A DNA stretch of 64,000 nt, taken from NCBI GenBank assembly GCA_029060305.1, contig JAIDUG010000055.1:1-64000 (forward strand), in the 5' to 3' direction. The notes beneath the pieces are model-generated. The model saw only the letters and a list, made by a program, of their open reading frames with translations. It searched no databases and was not told the origin of the DNA. The translations under genes were made by a program, and so were the position numbers. This DNA comes from Ruminococcus sp. (GTDB taxonomy: Bacteria; Bacillota; Clostridia; Oscillospirales; Ruminococcaceae). This document shows positions 25,970 through 34,547 of the stretch, in pieces (the stretch's first letter is position 1; every line of letters starts with the position of its first letter).

Positions 25970-27142
25970 ATGAACGAAGAATATTACAATGATAAGTATT
26001 ACAGAGCGGAAATATATTCCCTTAATCGTGAAATCCGCCGACTTAACAGGCAGATTGAAACGGAAAGGCAGAGTAAGTTGCCTGATAAAATGAACCCTTT
26101 TGACAACCCTACAGAATATTCCGAGTTCAGTGGTGACTATTCTGATATAATGCCGGAATTAGATGCTCCTGACTGTACAGTACCGCTTGAACCTGAAGAT
26201 TCTGAATATCGTAAAATAAAACGTTTTTATTCGATAGGCGGTTGGGCATTGCTCGGACAGTTTTTTGTCAGTAACATTCTTGCAATGTTGGCTGTATATA
26301 TAATAAGAATGATTATATCGTCACTCAATTCCGGTGTTGACATAAGTATAATTGATGACTATATGAATAGTTCGTCTATACTTGCCGGAATCAATATGAT
26401 GTCATTTGTTGTTGCAAATATCAGTTTTGCCTTTATGGGACTTAAAATGTCAAGAATTTCAAGAAATCAGCTTGTCCGGACAAGGAATTTCAGTTTCGGA
26501 AAAGCCGTGCAATATTGTATGTCAGCGTTTTTTCTGTGGACAATATCGCTTTTTGTATCGTCAGGATTAAATGATATTTTTGAGCATTACGGTCATACTA
26601 CTTACGTTATGGATATGGACGGAACGGCGGTGACTGGTACAGGGTGGGCAGTAATGACGGTTTACACTTGTATTATAGCACCGATTACTGAGGAAATTTT
26701 TTTCAGGGGAATGTTACTCAGAGTATTTTCAAGGTCTAATCAGAGGTTTGCGGTATTTGCGACGGCGTTTTTCTTCGGACTTTCACACCATAATATTCCG
26801 CAGTTTGTACTTGCGTTTCTGCTCGGAACTTTCCTCGCACACATCACACTGAAACACAATTCCGTAATACCTGCTGTGATAGTACACATATTTATAAATT
26901 CAATGTCAACAGCGGTTTCCTATATAGAGGAAAATGCAGGATTTATATTTACTTCAGGTCTGATACTTGTAATGGGGGTAATGGGATTTTTTATGTTATG
27001 TCTTTTCCGTGAAAAAGACAAAATACCTTTCACAACTCCGGCACAGGCAAAACGTGGTTTCTGTATAGCAAAATGTTCCCTGATGTTTGATATTGCTGTG
27101 ACGGTACAGATTATATATACATTTTTATTGATACTTATGTAA
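25970..27142 (+). CDS. CPBP-family intramembrane metalloprotease
   Basis: 390 residues: a polar N-terminal region of about 85 residues with heptad-like Leu/Ile/Arg, then about eight membrane segments. The family motifs are present: ITEEIFFRGMLL (EExxxR), FFFGLSHHNI and HIFINSMSTA with the metal-binding His residues. CPBP (Abi) proteases cleave membrane substrates and often act in bacteriocin self-immunity or CAAX-type processing. Here no peptide bacteriocin is adjacent. RBS GGGGAGG precedes the ATG. Confidence 0.87.
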   Translation: MNEEYYNDKYYRAEIYSLNREIRRLNRQIETERQSKLPDKMNPFDNPTEYSEFSGDYSDIMPELDAPDCTVPLEPEDSEYRKIKRFYSIGGWALLGQFFVSNILAMLAVYIIRMIISSLNSGVDISIIDDYMNSSSILAGINMMSFVVANISFAFMGLKMSRISRNQLVRTRNFSFGKAVQYCMSAFFLWTISLFVSSGLNDIFEHYGHTTYVMDMDGTAVTGTGWAVMTVYTCIIAPITEEIFFRGMLLRVFSRSNQRFAVFATAFFFGLSHHNIPQFVLAFLLGTFLAHITLKHNSVIPAVIVHIFINSMSTAVSYIEENAGFIFTSGLILVMGVMGFFMLCLFREKDKIPFTTPAQAKRGFCIAKCSLMFDIAVTVQIIYTFLLILM

Positions 27143-27146
27143 TTCA

Positions 27147-27180
27147 AAGGCGGTCGGAAATTTTGACCGCCTTATTTTTT
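27147..27180. terminator. Bidirectional terminator
   Basis: AAGGCGGTC and GACCGCCTT (9-bp stem, 9-nt loop) with a T-run after it. It ends the CPBP gene and, by its symmetric form, probably also the dipicolinate synthase operon. Confidence 0.8.
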
Positions 27181-27776
27181 TAATCCGGTTTGTGATATAT
27201 TATAGGTCTGAGCTGTATTCCTCTGAGAGCAGATTCAACAGCTTGCGGAAGCATTGAAAATTCTGCAACCAGTGAAGCCGGTTTGTTTGTGCAGTCGTCC
27301 TGCAACATCGGTACGAAATAATAATTTTTCCTGTTGAAAAGTTCACCTATATTCTTTGCAGAACCTAAAAGGGAATCATTTGAAGCTATTGCAAGCAATA
27401 CAGGTTTACCACTTCTTAGATGTGACTTTACAGCCATTGTAACCGCTGTATCAGTAATACTGTTTGCGAGTTTCGAGGCGGTGTTTGATGTACACGGTGC
27501 TATTACCATAATGTCAGTCATATTTTTAGGTCCTATAGGTTCAGCGTCCGCTATCGAGGTGATTACTTCCTTTCCGGCTATGAGACTTAATTTTTTTATA
27601 TTTTCCTCCGCACTTCCGAAACGTGTGGAAGTAGCAGAAGCCGTTTCCGACATTATCGGAATTATTTCAGCTCCCATATTTTTAAGTATTTCAGCCTGTT
27701 CAAAACATTTTCCGAATGTACAGAAAGAGCCGGTCATTGCGAAACCTATTTTCAGACCGCTGAATATATCAGTCAT
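27180..27776 (-). CDS. spoVFB: Dipicolinate synthase subunit B
   Basis: 198 residues from the ATG at 27776, behind GAGGAAAGGGG. SpoVFB is a flavoprotein-like subunit (KIGFAMTGSFCTFGKC, IVMAP-like CTSNTASKLANSITDTAV) that with SpoVFA makes dipicolinic acid, the spore core solute, in the mother cell. It overlaps the spoVFA reading frame by eight bases, so the two are coupled. The usual neighbours asd, dapG and dapA are absent. Confidence 0.92.
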   Translation of the reverse strand: MTDIFSGLKIGFAMTGSFCTFGKCFEQAEILKNMGAEIIPIMSETASATSTRFGSAEENIKKLSLIAGKEVITSIADAEPIGPKNMTDIMVIAPCTSNTASKLANSITDTAVTMAVKSHLRSGKPVLLAIASNDSLLGSAKNIGELFNRKNYYFVPMLQDDCTNKPASLVAEFSMLPQAVESALRGIQLRPIIYHKPD

Positions 27777-28635
27777 TAAAAAAACCCCTTTCCTCAATAA
27801 TTCCGGCAACCGTTTCTGCTATAAATTCTCCTGAAGTTACCGGTGCAGTTTTTCCGGGAATACCTAATGCCCATATGACCTTTTTACCAAGAAGTGTTGC
27901 GGATTCAAAATCTATTCCACCAGGTTTGGAAGCAAGGTCAATGAAAAGTGTGTCGTCACTGAATTTTTCAAGAAGTCTGTTATCGAAAATCATTTCCGGT
28001 ACTGTATTGAATACCAGTGAATAATCAGTATCCATTTTGTTGGTACATATTGACTTTATACCGAGAATACGTGCTTTTGCTGAACCTTTTGCGTTGCGTA
28101 CAGAGGCAGTAACATCTGCTCCGAAACCTTTCAGGATTTCCGCAAGAGCCGTGCCGATACGTCCCAGTCCGACAATCAGGACTTTCAGACCATTCAGAGT
28201 AACGGGAAGTTCATTCAGTGCTATTTCAACAGCACCTTCCGCTGTCGGAACAGCATTTTTTAAACTCAGGTCTTCACGTCCCATATAGTCAACGATTTCC
28301 ATATCGCCGAAAAATTCCTGTAATTTCGGGTCATATTTTCCTACAAATATTATTCCGTCAGGTTTGAGAAGACGACGGATTTCTTTCGGATTTATTTTTT
28401 CACTGCTGAAAGGTGCGGGAATCATTCTGTTATTGTCAAGCGGAGGAACAGGCAGTACCGCAAAGTCATAGAAACCGTCAGTATCTGTCACGGCTGATTT
28501 GAGATTCATTTTTTCGGGTACTGCTTCAGCAGAAAAACCCATTACATAAGTATCATATAACGAAGAAAGTTTTCCGGCACAATATACTTGTCGCATATCT
28601 CCGCCGGTTACAAGTATTCTGAAATTGTTTTTCAT
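27769..28635 (-). CDS. spoVFA: Dipicolinate synthase subunit A
   Basis: 288 residues from the ATG at 28635, which has GGAG six bases upstream. The track's longer ORF runs through the promoter region. SpoVFA oxidises dihydroxytetrahydrodipicolinate with NAD(P); it has the N-terminal VTGGDMRQVYCAGKL, a central Rossmann motif VGLGRIGTALAEILKGFGADV (about 158-178) and SKPGG..F in the C-terminal part. It forms an enzyme with SpoVFB. The operon promoter looks like a sigma-K site, as expected for a mother-cell late sporulation gene. Confidence 0.92.
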   Translation of the reverse strand: MKNNFRILVTGGDMRQVYCAGKLSSLYDTYVMGFSAEAVPEKMNLKSAVTDTDGFYDFAVLPVPPLDNNRMIPAPFSSEKINPKEIRRLLKPDGIIFVGKYDPKLQEFFGDMEIVDYMGREDLSLKNAVPTAEGAVEIALNELPVTLNGLKVLIVGLGRIGTALAEILKGFGADVTASVRNAKGSAKARILGIKSICTNKMDTDYSLVFNTVPEMIFDNRLLEKFSDDTLFIDLASKPGGIDFESATLLGKKVIWALGIPGKTAPVTSGEFIAETVAGIIEERGFFND

Positions 28636-28688
28636 ATTATTCTCCATTCTGCCGTTGTATACGGCTTTCAAGAAAAAATTTTCTGTTC

Positions 28689-28715
28689 TATTATATGAAA
28701 TTTGTGCCGAATGGT
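28689..28715 (-). promoter_or_regulatory. Sigma-K-like promoter of spoVFAB
   Basis: On the minus strand AC (28714-28715) and CATATAATA (28689-28697) are 16 bases apart, fitting the sigma-K consensus AC-N16/17-CATANNNTA. The -10 region contains TATAAT, but there is no -35 match to sigma-A. Confidence 0.6.
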
Positions 28716-28726
28716 GTGCATAAAAA

Positions 28727-28758
28727 AAGCGTGTTCCGCTCATTGAGTGAACACGCTT
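28727..28758. terminator. Terminator of the membrane/HTH gene
   Basis: AAGCGTGTTC and GAACACGCTT, 12-nt loop, followed by T7 on the minus strand. The stem includes the stop codon of the gene at 28757. Confidence 0.8.
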
Positions 28759-29182
28759 ATAAATATTTATAACCGGTTTTTTCTTTCCAGTCGTCACCTA
28801 TATGTGTTTTGCAGGTTTTTTCAAGCCACTCTACTTTCATATAAAGTTGTCCCACACGCATTGAAAGGTCTGCGTTTTCTGCTGAAAGACGTGATATATT
28901 GTCAAGAAAATCATTTTTCCATTTGTTTATCTCGTCAGCCGTGAGCGTTGAGTGTTCGGCAATAATATCATCAGCAGATTTTCCCTTAATCATTTCAACA
29001 GCTATTTTTTGCTTGAAATTCTTTGTGTACTCGGTATCGGCAGACTTTGGCGGAGATTCAGGTTTCGGCGGAGGGTCAGGTTTCTTTTTTTCAGGTTCGG
29101 GAGGTTTTTCCTTTGGTTTCATACTTTTCAGAACCATATAAACAATTGCAAACATCAAAGCCCATACAAAAACGTCACCCAT
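28757..29182 (-). CDS. Single-pass membrane protein with transposase-OrfA-like HTH
   Basis: 141 residues: a membrane segment (about 3-19), a Pro/Lys-rich linker (about 22-46), then a region (about 54-123) whose order of elements, FKQKIAVEMIKGKSADDI...EINKWKNDFL and then LYMKVEWLEKTC, resembles the OrfA/HTH plus leucine-zipper of IS3-family transposases. No DDE domain or terminal inverted repeats are present, and it lies in an operon directly after prfB (23-bp gap, RBS AAAGGAGG), so it is not a transposon but perhaps a domesticated domain. The resemblance is by eye, so function is open. Confidence 0.6.
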   Translation of the reverse strand: MGDVFVWALMFAIVYMVLKSMKPKEKPPEPEKKKPDPPPKPESPPKSADTEYTKNFKQKIAVEMIKGKSADDIIAEHSTLTADEINKWKNDFLDNISRLSAENADLSMRVGQLYMKVEWLEKTCKTHIGDDWKEKTGYKYL

Positions 29183-29205
29183 AGGAAAAAACCTCCTTTT
29201 TTTTA

Positions 29206-30324
29206 TTATTTTGCGAGAGTACCGTGTGAAAGAGATTTCAGGTAAGCGTTTATAAAGCCGTCAATATCTCCGTCCATAACCGCCTGAATATTACCGTTTT
29301 CAAATCCTGTTCTGTGGTCTTTTGCGAGTGTGTAAGGCATAAATACATATGAACGTATCTGAGACCCCCACGCAATTTCACGCTGAACACCTTTTATGTC
29401 CTCGATTTTTTCAAGGTGTTCACGTTCCTTTATTTCGACGAGTTTTGAACGGAGCATTTTCATAGCGTAGTCCTTGTTCTGATACTGACTTCTCTGTGTC
29501 TGACATGATACTACAATACCAGTCGGTTTATGGATAAGACGTACAGCGGAACTTGTTTTATTTACTTTTTGACCGCCTGCACCGCTTGAACGGTAAACTT
29601 CCATTTCTATATCTTCGGGACGAATGTCAACTTCGATTGAGTCGTCGATTTCGGGCATAACTTCGAGGGCAGCGAAAGATGTATGTCTTCTTCCGGAAGC
29701 GTCGAAAGGTGAGATACGCACAAGTCTGTGTACACCTGATTCGGATTTCATATAGCCGTAAGCGTTATCGCCCTCTATGAGTATTGAAGCGGATTTCATA
29801 CCTGCATCATCACCGTCAAGGTAATCCATGAGAGTAACTTTATAGTTATGACGTTCAGCCCAGTGATTGTACATTCTGTAAAGCATTTCTGCCCAGTCCT
29901 GTGCCTCTGTACCGCCTGCTCCTGCATGGAATGTAAGAATAGCATTTGAGTTGTCGTATTCTCCGGTGAGAAGTGTGGAAAGTTTTTCATCTTCGAGTTT
30001 CCTCTTGAAAGTTTCTGAATCAGCTTTTATTTCTTCAACGGAGCTGTCGTCATCTTCCTCAATGGAAAGCTCTATGAGTGTAATAAGGTCTTCGAGACTT
30101 TCGTTTAACTTGTTGTATTTTTCGATTTTTCTTTCGAGGGACTTTGTTTCACGAAGTACTTTCTGTGAATTTTCAAGGTCGTCCCAGAAACCGTCTTCAG
30201 CAGTCTGAGCATTGAGTTCAGCGATTCTTGCCTTTGCAGACTCTATATTGAGAACGTCCGCAAGTTCAGTCATTTCTTTTCTGTAGTTGGTCATTTCAAC
30301 CCTTAAATCGTCAAGTATAATCAT
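29206..30324 (-). CDS. prfB: Peptide chain release factor 2
   Basis: 372 residues. It releases polypeptides at UGA and UAA codons. The GGQ loop is in SSGAGGQKVNKTSSAVR and the SPF anticodon-like motif in VRISPFDASGRRHTSF, which distinguishes RF2 from RF1. The frame is continuous from the N-terminus to the end, with no in-frame UGA, so the programmed +1 frameshift found in many bacteria is absent. It is 32 bp after metH and precedes the membrane/HTH gene. Confidence 0.95.
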   Translation of the reverse strand: MIILDDLRVEMTNYRKEMTELADVLNIESAKARIAELNAQTAEDGFWDDLENSQKVLRETKSLERKIEKYNKLNESLEDLITLIELSIEEDDDSSVEEIKADSETFKRKLEDEKLSTLLTGEYDNSNAILTFHAGAGGTEAQDWAEMLYRMYNHWAERHNYKVTLMDYLDGDDAGMKSASILIEGDNAYGYMKSESGVHRLVRISPFDASGRRHTSFAALEVMPEIDDSIEVDIRPEDIEMEVYRSSGAGGQKVNKTSSAVRLIHKPTGIVVSCQTQRSQYQNKDYAMKMLRSKLVEIKEREHLEKIEDIKGVQREIAWGSQIRSYVFMPYTLAKDHRTGFENGNIQAVMDGDIDGFINAYLKSLSHGTLAK

Positions 30325-30356
30325 AAAAAATTATATCCTTTCCTGTTAAATTATTT

Positions 30357-32720
30357 TTAGTATATACGTGATGCCACGTCAACGGTTTGTTTAGCATCTT
30401 TTGCGTAAAAGTCAGCGTGAATCTGTTCGGCATAAGAAGCCGTCAGTACAGCACCGCCGACTACTGTTTTACATTCGGGATATTCTCTGTTGAGAATTTT
30501 AATAGTTTCTTCCATAGCTCCGAGAGTAGTTGTCATAAGTGCGGAAAGTCCCACAAGTTTCACCTGATGTTTTATAGCTGTATCAACTATCAGTTGCGGG
30601 TCAACATCTTTTCCAAGGTCTATAACGTCAAAACCATAGCTTTCAAGCAGGACTTTTACTATATTTTTTCCTATGTCGTGAATATCGCCTTTTACTGTAG
30701 CGAGGACTATTTTTCCTTTTGAAATGTTTCCTGAATTATTGAGAGCGAGTTTTCCCTTTATTACCTCAAAACAAGCCTGTGCTGAACCTGCCGTGAGTAT
30801 AAGTTGCGGAAGGAATATTTTGCCCTTTTCAAATTTGTCACCTGCGGAATCAAGTGCCGGTATAAGATAACTGTTAATGATTTCCATAGGTTCGGTATTG
30901 TCAACAAGTTCACGGACAGCTTTGAGAGCGTCGCTTTTGAGACCGTTTTCGACTGCATACACAAGGTCAGGAGAATTTTTTTCCGTTGTAGCGGACTGTG
31001 TTGTTTTCGGAGCAGAGGCGTTTGCGTATACGTTTATGAAATCTGCTGAATTGCGGTCTATTCCTGCAAGCAGACGATATGCACGTACTGCACCTATTAT
31101 TGAATCAACATTAGGATTTATAATAGGTAAATCAAGTCCGCTATGAAGTGCCATTGTCAGAAACGTTCTTGTAATAAGTTCCCTGTTAGGCAAACCGAAT
31201 GAAATATTTGATACTCCCAGTACTGTACGCAATCCCAGTTCATTTTTTACACGGTGCAGGGCGTTGAGTGTTTCCATAACGCCGTCCTGTTCAGCGGAAG
31301 CAGTAAGCGTAAGGCAGTCAATGAAAACATCTTCTTTCGGTATTCCGTATTCTGTAGCACGTTTAAGGATTTTTTCTGCTATTGCAAAACGTCCCTCGGA
31401 AGTTTTAGGTATACCGCCTTTGTCAAGAGTAAGTCCTACAACAGATGCACCGTATTTTTTTACAATCGGCAGAATCTTATCAAGTGATTCATCTTCACCA
31501 TTTACTGAATTGACAATAGGTTTTCCGTTATATACACGCAGACCGGCTTCAAGTACTTCCGGAATAGTTGAATCAAGCTGTAATGGCGTGTCGCATATTC
31601 CCTGAATAGCCTTTACCGCTGTAACCATCATTTCTTTTTCATTTATATCGGGAAGTCCGACGTTTACGTCAAGAATTTCTGCACCTGCGTGAATCTGTTC
31701 AACTGCCTGCCCTAAAATATAATCAATGTCGTGATTTATCAGTGCTTCCTTGAAACGTTTTTTTCCTGTAGGGTTGATACGTTCACCGATTACACGAGGT
31801 TGATTTATTGTAACGCAGTTTACAGCAGAACACGCAAGACTGACACGTTTTACAGGTCTCTTAATATTATCAACGCTGTCAAGTTTTTTAATCATCTGTC
31901 GTATGTGTTCGGGAGTAGTTCCGCAACAGCCACCGAATATTTTAACACCTGCTCCGGCAAGTTTTACAGCACTTGTTGCAAAATCTTCCGGATTTACATT
32001 GAAAAGATTTGTAACAGGGTCGGGAAGTCCTGCGTTTGCCTTTGCGATAACAGGAAGATTTGTCAGTGAGCATATTTTGTCAAGTACGGGGAAAAGTTCC
32101 TCAGGACCAAGTGAACAGTTTACGCCGATAGCATCAGCACCAAGTCCCTCTAAAACAGCTACCATACATTCCGGCGAAACTCCGGTAAAAGTACGCATAT
32201 TTTCCTCGAAAGTCATCGTAACAAGCACAGGTTTATCGGAATTTTCCTTGACGGCAAGCAGTGCGGATTTTACTTCATATAAGTCTGTCATTGTCTCAAT
32301 AACGATAACGTCGGCTTCATTTCCGGCGATAACTATTTCCTTGTATACCTCATATGATTCTTCAAATGACAATGCTCCCGACGGTTCGAGAAGCTGACCT
32401 GTAGGTCCTATATCAAGTGCGACCAGTTTGTTTCCGACAGCTTTACGGGCATTGGAAATTCCTGCATGCACGACTTCTGCCACACTGTAACCGGAGTTTT
32501 CAAGTTTGAAACGGTTAGCACCGAAAGTATTTGCGTAAATAATGTCAGCACCGGCTTCCGCATACATACGGTGAATGTTAATGATAGCTTCGGGATTTGT
32601 GATATTCAGAAGTTCCGGAACGTGTTCGGTCTGTATTCCGTGAGCCTGTAACATAGTTCCCATACCGCCGTCAAGAAAAACGAATTTCTTTTCAAGCAGA
32701 GAACAGAATTTATTTGACAT
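30357..32720 (-). CDS. metH: Cobalamin-dependent methionine synthase, lacking the reactivation domain
   Basis: 787 residues: homocysteine-binding TIM barrel (about 1-290; zinc Cys in GVNCSLG and FGGCCGTTP), pterin/methyltetrahydrofolate barrel (about 310-570), and cobalamin cap and binding domain (about 590-787) with KGDIHDIGKNIV, the DxHxxG cobalt-ligand motif. The C-terminal AdoMet-binding activation domain of the long E. coli enzyme is absent, so a separate activase is expected; none is in the window. It moves methyl from methyltetrahydrofolate through B12 to homocysteine. RBS AAAGGAGTGA lies just after pheA. Confidence 0.94.
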   Translation of the reverse strand: MSNKFCSLLEKKFVFLDGGMGTMLQAHGIQTEHVPELLNITNPEAIINIHRMYAEAGADIIYANTFGANRFKLENSGYSVAEVVHAGISNARKAVGNKLVALDIGPTGQLLEPSGALSFEESYEVYKEIVIAGNEADVIVIETMTDLYEVKSALLAVKENSDKPVLVTMTFEENMRTFTGVSPECMVAVLEGLGADAIGVNCSLGPEELFPVLDKICSLTNLPVIAKANAGLPDPVTNLFNVNPEDFATSAVKLAGAGVKIFGGCCGTTPEHIRQMIKKLDSVDNIKRPVKRVSLACSAVNCVTINQPRVIGERINPTGKKRFKEALINHDIDYILGQAVEQIHAGAEILDVNVGLPDINEKEMMVTAVKAIQGICDTPLQLDSTIPEVLEAGLRVYNGKPIVNSVNGEDESLDKILPIVKKYGASVVGLTLDKGGIPKTSEGRFAIAEKILKRATEYGIPKEDVFIDCLTLTASAEQDGVMETLNALHRVKNELGLRTVLGVSNISFGLPNRELITRTFLTMALHSGLDLPIINPNVDSIIGAVRAYRLLAGIDRNSADFINVYANASAPKTTQSATTEKNSPDLVYAVENGLKSDALKAVRELVDNTEPMEIINSYLIPALDSAGDKFEKGKIFLPQLILTAGSAQACFEVIKGKLALNNSGNISKGKIVLATVKGDIHDIGKNIVKVLLESYGFDVIDLGKDVDPQLIVDTAIKHQVKLVGLSALMTTTLGAMEETIKILNREYPECKTVVGGAVLTASYAEQIHADFYAKDAKQTVDVASRIY

Positions 32721-32734
32721 TAAAAATCACTCCT

Positions 32735-33850
32735 TTAGTCGTTTCTGAAATTTCCGAGACAACGGAAGTATTCCATATTTTCGGAAAGGTCGTTTATCAA
32801 CGCACGGACTTCAGGGTCTTGAAGTTTTCCTGTAAAGTCAAGATAAAACATTACGTCGAAACTTCCGTCACGTATGGGACGGTTTTCAATTCTGATAATA
32901 TTCATACCGTTTACATAGAATTTTGTAAGCAAGCGGTAAAGGCTTCCCTCTGTATGCGGAATCTGTATCATTATTGAAATAGTGTCAGCATCTTCTGAAA
33001 CCTGTAAATCCCTTGCGATACATACGAATTGTGTTCTGTTGACGGAACAGTCTGCTATATTTTCAGCAAGTATTTCCAGTCCGAGACGTTCCGCACAGTC
33101 AACTGAACATATGGAAGCGATATTTTCGTCGCTGTTCAGTACCATTTCAGCCGAAGTCGCTGTATTGCTGTATGGTGAAGTATTAAAGTTGTGTTCCGCA
33201 AGGAATACACTGCATTGTGCAAGGGCTTGCGGGTGCGAATAAACACATTCTATATCGTTTATTGAAGTGCCTTTTTTTGCACAGAGACAGTGATTTATTT
33301 CAACACATACCTGTTTTACAATATATACACTATATTTTGCCATAAGGTCGTATGCACTGTCAATCATTCCTGCTGTTGAGTTTTTCAGCGGAATAACGCC
33401 GTAATCTACTTCTCCAGACTGTACAGCCCTGAAAACGTCCTCAAAGGATTTATAGAATGTGGGTTGTTTGTCTCCGAAAATCATTCTTGAGGCTGTTTCA
33501 GAGTTTGCACCGGAAGTCCCCTGACAACCTATTTGCTGAACGTTTTCAAAGTCCGGTGTAATGAAATTATATTCCTGATTGTCTGAAAGTAATTTTCTGT
33601 TCTGTAATAACTTGCTTATGTCCATAATTGTCGTGAAAAGTGTTGACGTACCGTTTTCAAGTGTGGGGTCATTTGTGAGAGCCTTTATTCTGTCAATAAC
33701 CTGTTGTTCACGTCCGCCCTGAAATACCGGCATATTGTGTTGTTTTTTGTAGTCTGCCACTCCTTTACAGAGTTCCATACGTTTCATGAAGAGTGATAAT
33801 ATTTCTTTGTCTGTAACGTCTATTTCGTTACGCAGTTCCTGTAAATCCAT
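32735..33850 (-). CDS. pheA: Bifunctional chorismate mutase / prephenate dehydratase
   Basis: 371 residues: chorismate mutase (1-85, LRNEIDVTDKEILSLFMKRM..), prephenate dehydratase (about 105-283) and a C-terminal ACT domain (about 288-365) for phenylalanine feedback. It makes phenylpyruvate. The catalytic TRF motif of prephenate dehydratases reads TQF here (NRTQF, 271-275; Gln codon at 33029-33031) and the regulatory ESRP motif reads ENRP (322-325). The dehydratase may be impaired or tuned; the rest of the domain is intact. It starts the operon pheA-metH-prfB-membrane/HTH. Confidence 0.9.
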   Translation of the reverse strand: MDLQELRNEIDVTDKEILSLFMKRMELCKGVADYKKQHNMPVFQGGREQQVIDRIKALTNDPTLENGTSTLFTTIMDISKLLQNRKLLSDNQEYNFITPDFENVQQIGCQGTSGANSETASRMIFGDKQPTFYKSFEDVFRAVQSGEVDYGVIPLKNSTAGMIDSAYDLMAKYSVYIVKQVCVEINHCLCAKKGTSINDIECVYSHPQALAQCSVFLAEHNFNTSPYSNTATSAEMVLNSDENIASICSVDCAERLGLEILAENIADCSVNRTQFVCIARDLQVSEDADTISIMIQIPHTEGSLYRLLTKFYVNGMNIIRIENRPIRDGSFDVMFYLDFTGKLQDPEVRALINDLSENMEYFRCLGNFRND

Positions 33851-33892
33851 ATGTTTTTTACCTCCGGAAAATTTAACTGATAGCTAAAATAC

Positions 33893-33921
33893 ATTATAGC
33901 AGGTTTTTTTATAAAAAGCAA
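33893..33921 (-). promoter_or_regulatory. Promoter of the pheA operon
   Basis: Minus-strand TTGCTT (33916-33921), 17-bp spacer, TATAAT (33893-33898). Confidence 0.55.
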
Positions 33922-33940
33922 TAAAAAAGGCATAAATATA

Positions 33941-33970
33941 TTGCAAACAACCGTTTCTGTGTGGTATAAT
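33941..33970 (+). promoter_or_regulatory. Promoter of the ruvCAB operon
   Basis: TTGCAA (33941-33946), 18-bp spacer, TATAAT (33965-33970), about 65 bp before ruvC. No LexA/SOS box (GAAC-N4-GTTC) is visible here. Confidence 0.6.
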
Positions 33971-34034
33971 AATAAGGTGTATAATAAAGTATATATGGTT
34001 ATACAGACTTTTTCAACAGAACAGGAATAATAAT

Positions 34035-34520
34035 GTGAAAAAAATAAGAATATTAGGAATTGACCCCGGTTATGCAATAGTAGGTTTCGGTGTACTGGAT
34101 TATGACGGTGTAAATTTCCGTCCGGTTGAGTATGGTGCAGTCACTACAGATGCAGGAACGTTCTTTACTGAACGTCTTAGGGCAATAAATGAAGATATGG
34201 AATTTATATTTGACAAATTCAAGCCAGACTGCATGGCTATTGAAAAACTTTACTTCACTACCAACCAGAAAACCGCTATTGACGTTGCACAGGCAAGAGG
34301 TGTGACAATACTTTCTGCCGCTAAAAGATTCATACCTGTTTCAGAATATACGCCGTTGCAGGTGAAAATGTCAGTTACTGGTTACGGAAAAGCAGAAAAA
34401 CATCAGATGATGGAAATGACACGCAGTTTACTGGGGCTTGCGCATATTCCGAAACCTGATGACGCTGCTGATGCTCTGGCGGTTGCGATATGTCATGGAC
34501 ATTCGGTACGGTGGAGATAA
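34035..34520 (+). CDS. ruvC: Holliday junction resolvase RuvC
   Basis: 161 residues. Metal-binding acids expected at D10 (ILGIDPGYA), E70 (AIEKLYF) and the DD pair in PKPDDAADALA. It cuts four-way junctions symmetrically, working with RuvAB whose genes follow. The start is a GTG; the nearby ATG is out of frame. The C-terminal half has the usual QVKMSVTGYGKAEKHQM helix. Confidence 0.94.
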   Translation: MKKIRILGIDPGYAIVGFGVLDYDGVNFRPVEYGAVTTDAGTFFTERLRAINEDMEFIFDKFKPDCMAIEKLYFTTNQKTAIDVAQARGVTILSAAKRFIPVSEYTPLQVKMSVTGYGKAEKHQMMEMTRSLLGLAHIPKPDDAADALAVAICHGHSVRWR

Positions 34521-34547
34521 TTAAATACAAAAAAGGAAGATTTTTTT

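Noticed and set aside
28757-29182. Insertion sequence remnant at the OrfA-like gene
   Set aside because: No DDE domain, terminal inverted repeats or target duplication are visible, and the gene has its own terminator and ribosome binding site.
29206-30324. Possible programmed +1 frameshift in prfB
   Set aside because: The frame is open from the first ATG through the GGQ domain, with no in-frame UGA near codon 25.
33851-34034. LexA box before ruvCAB
   Set aside because: No GAAC-N4-GTTC-type palindrome was found in the gap; only sigma-A-like boxes are visible.
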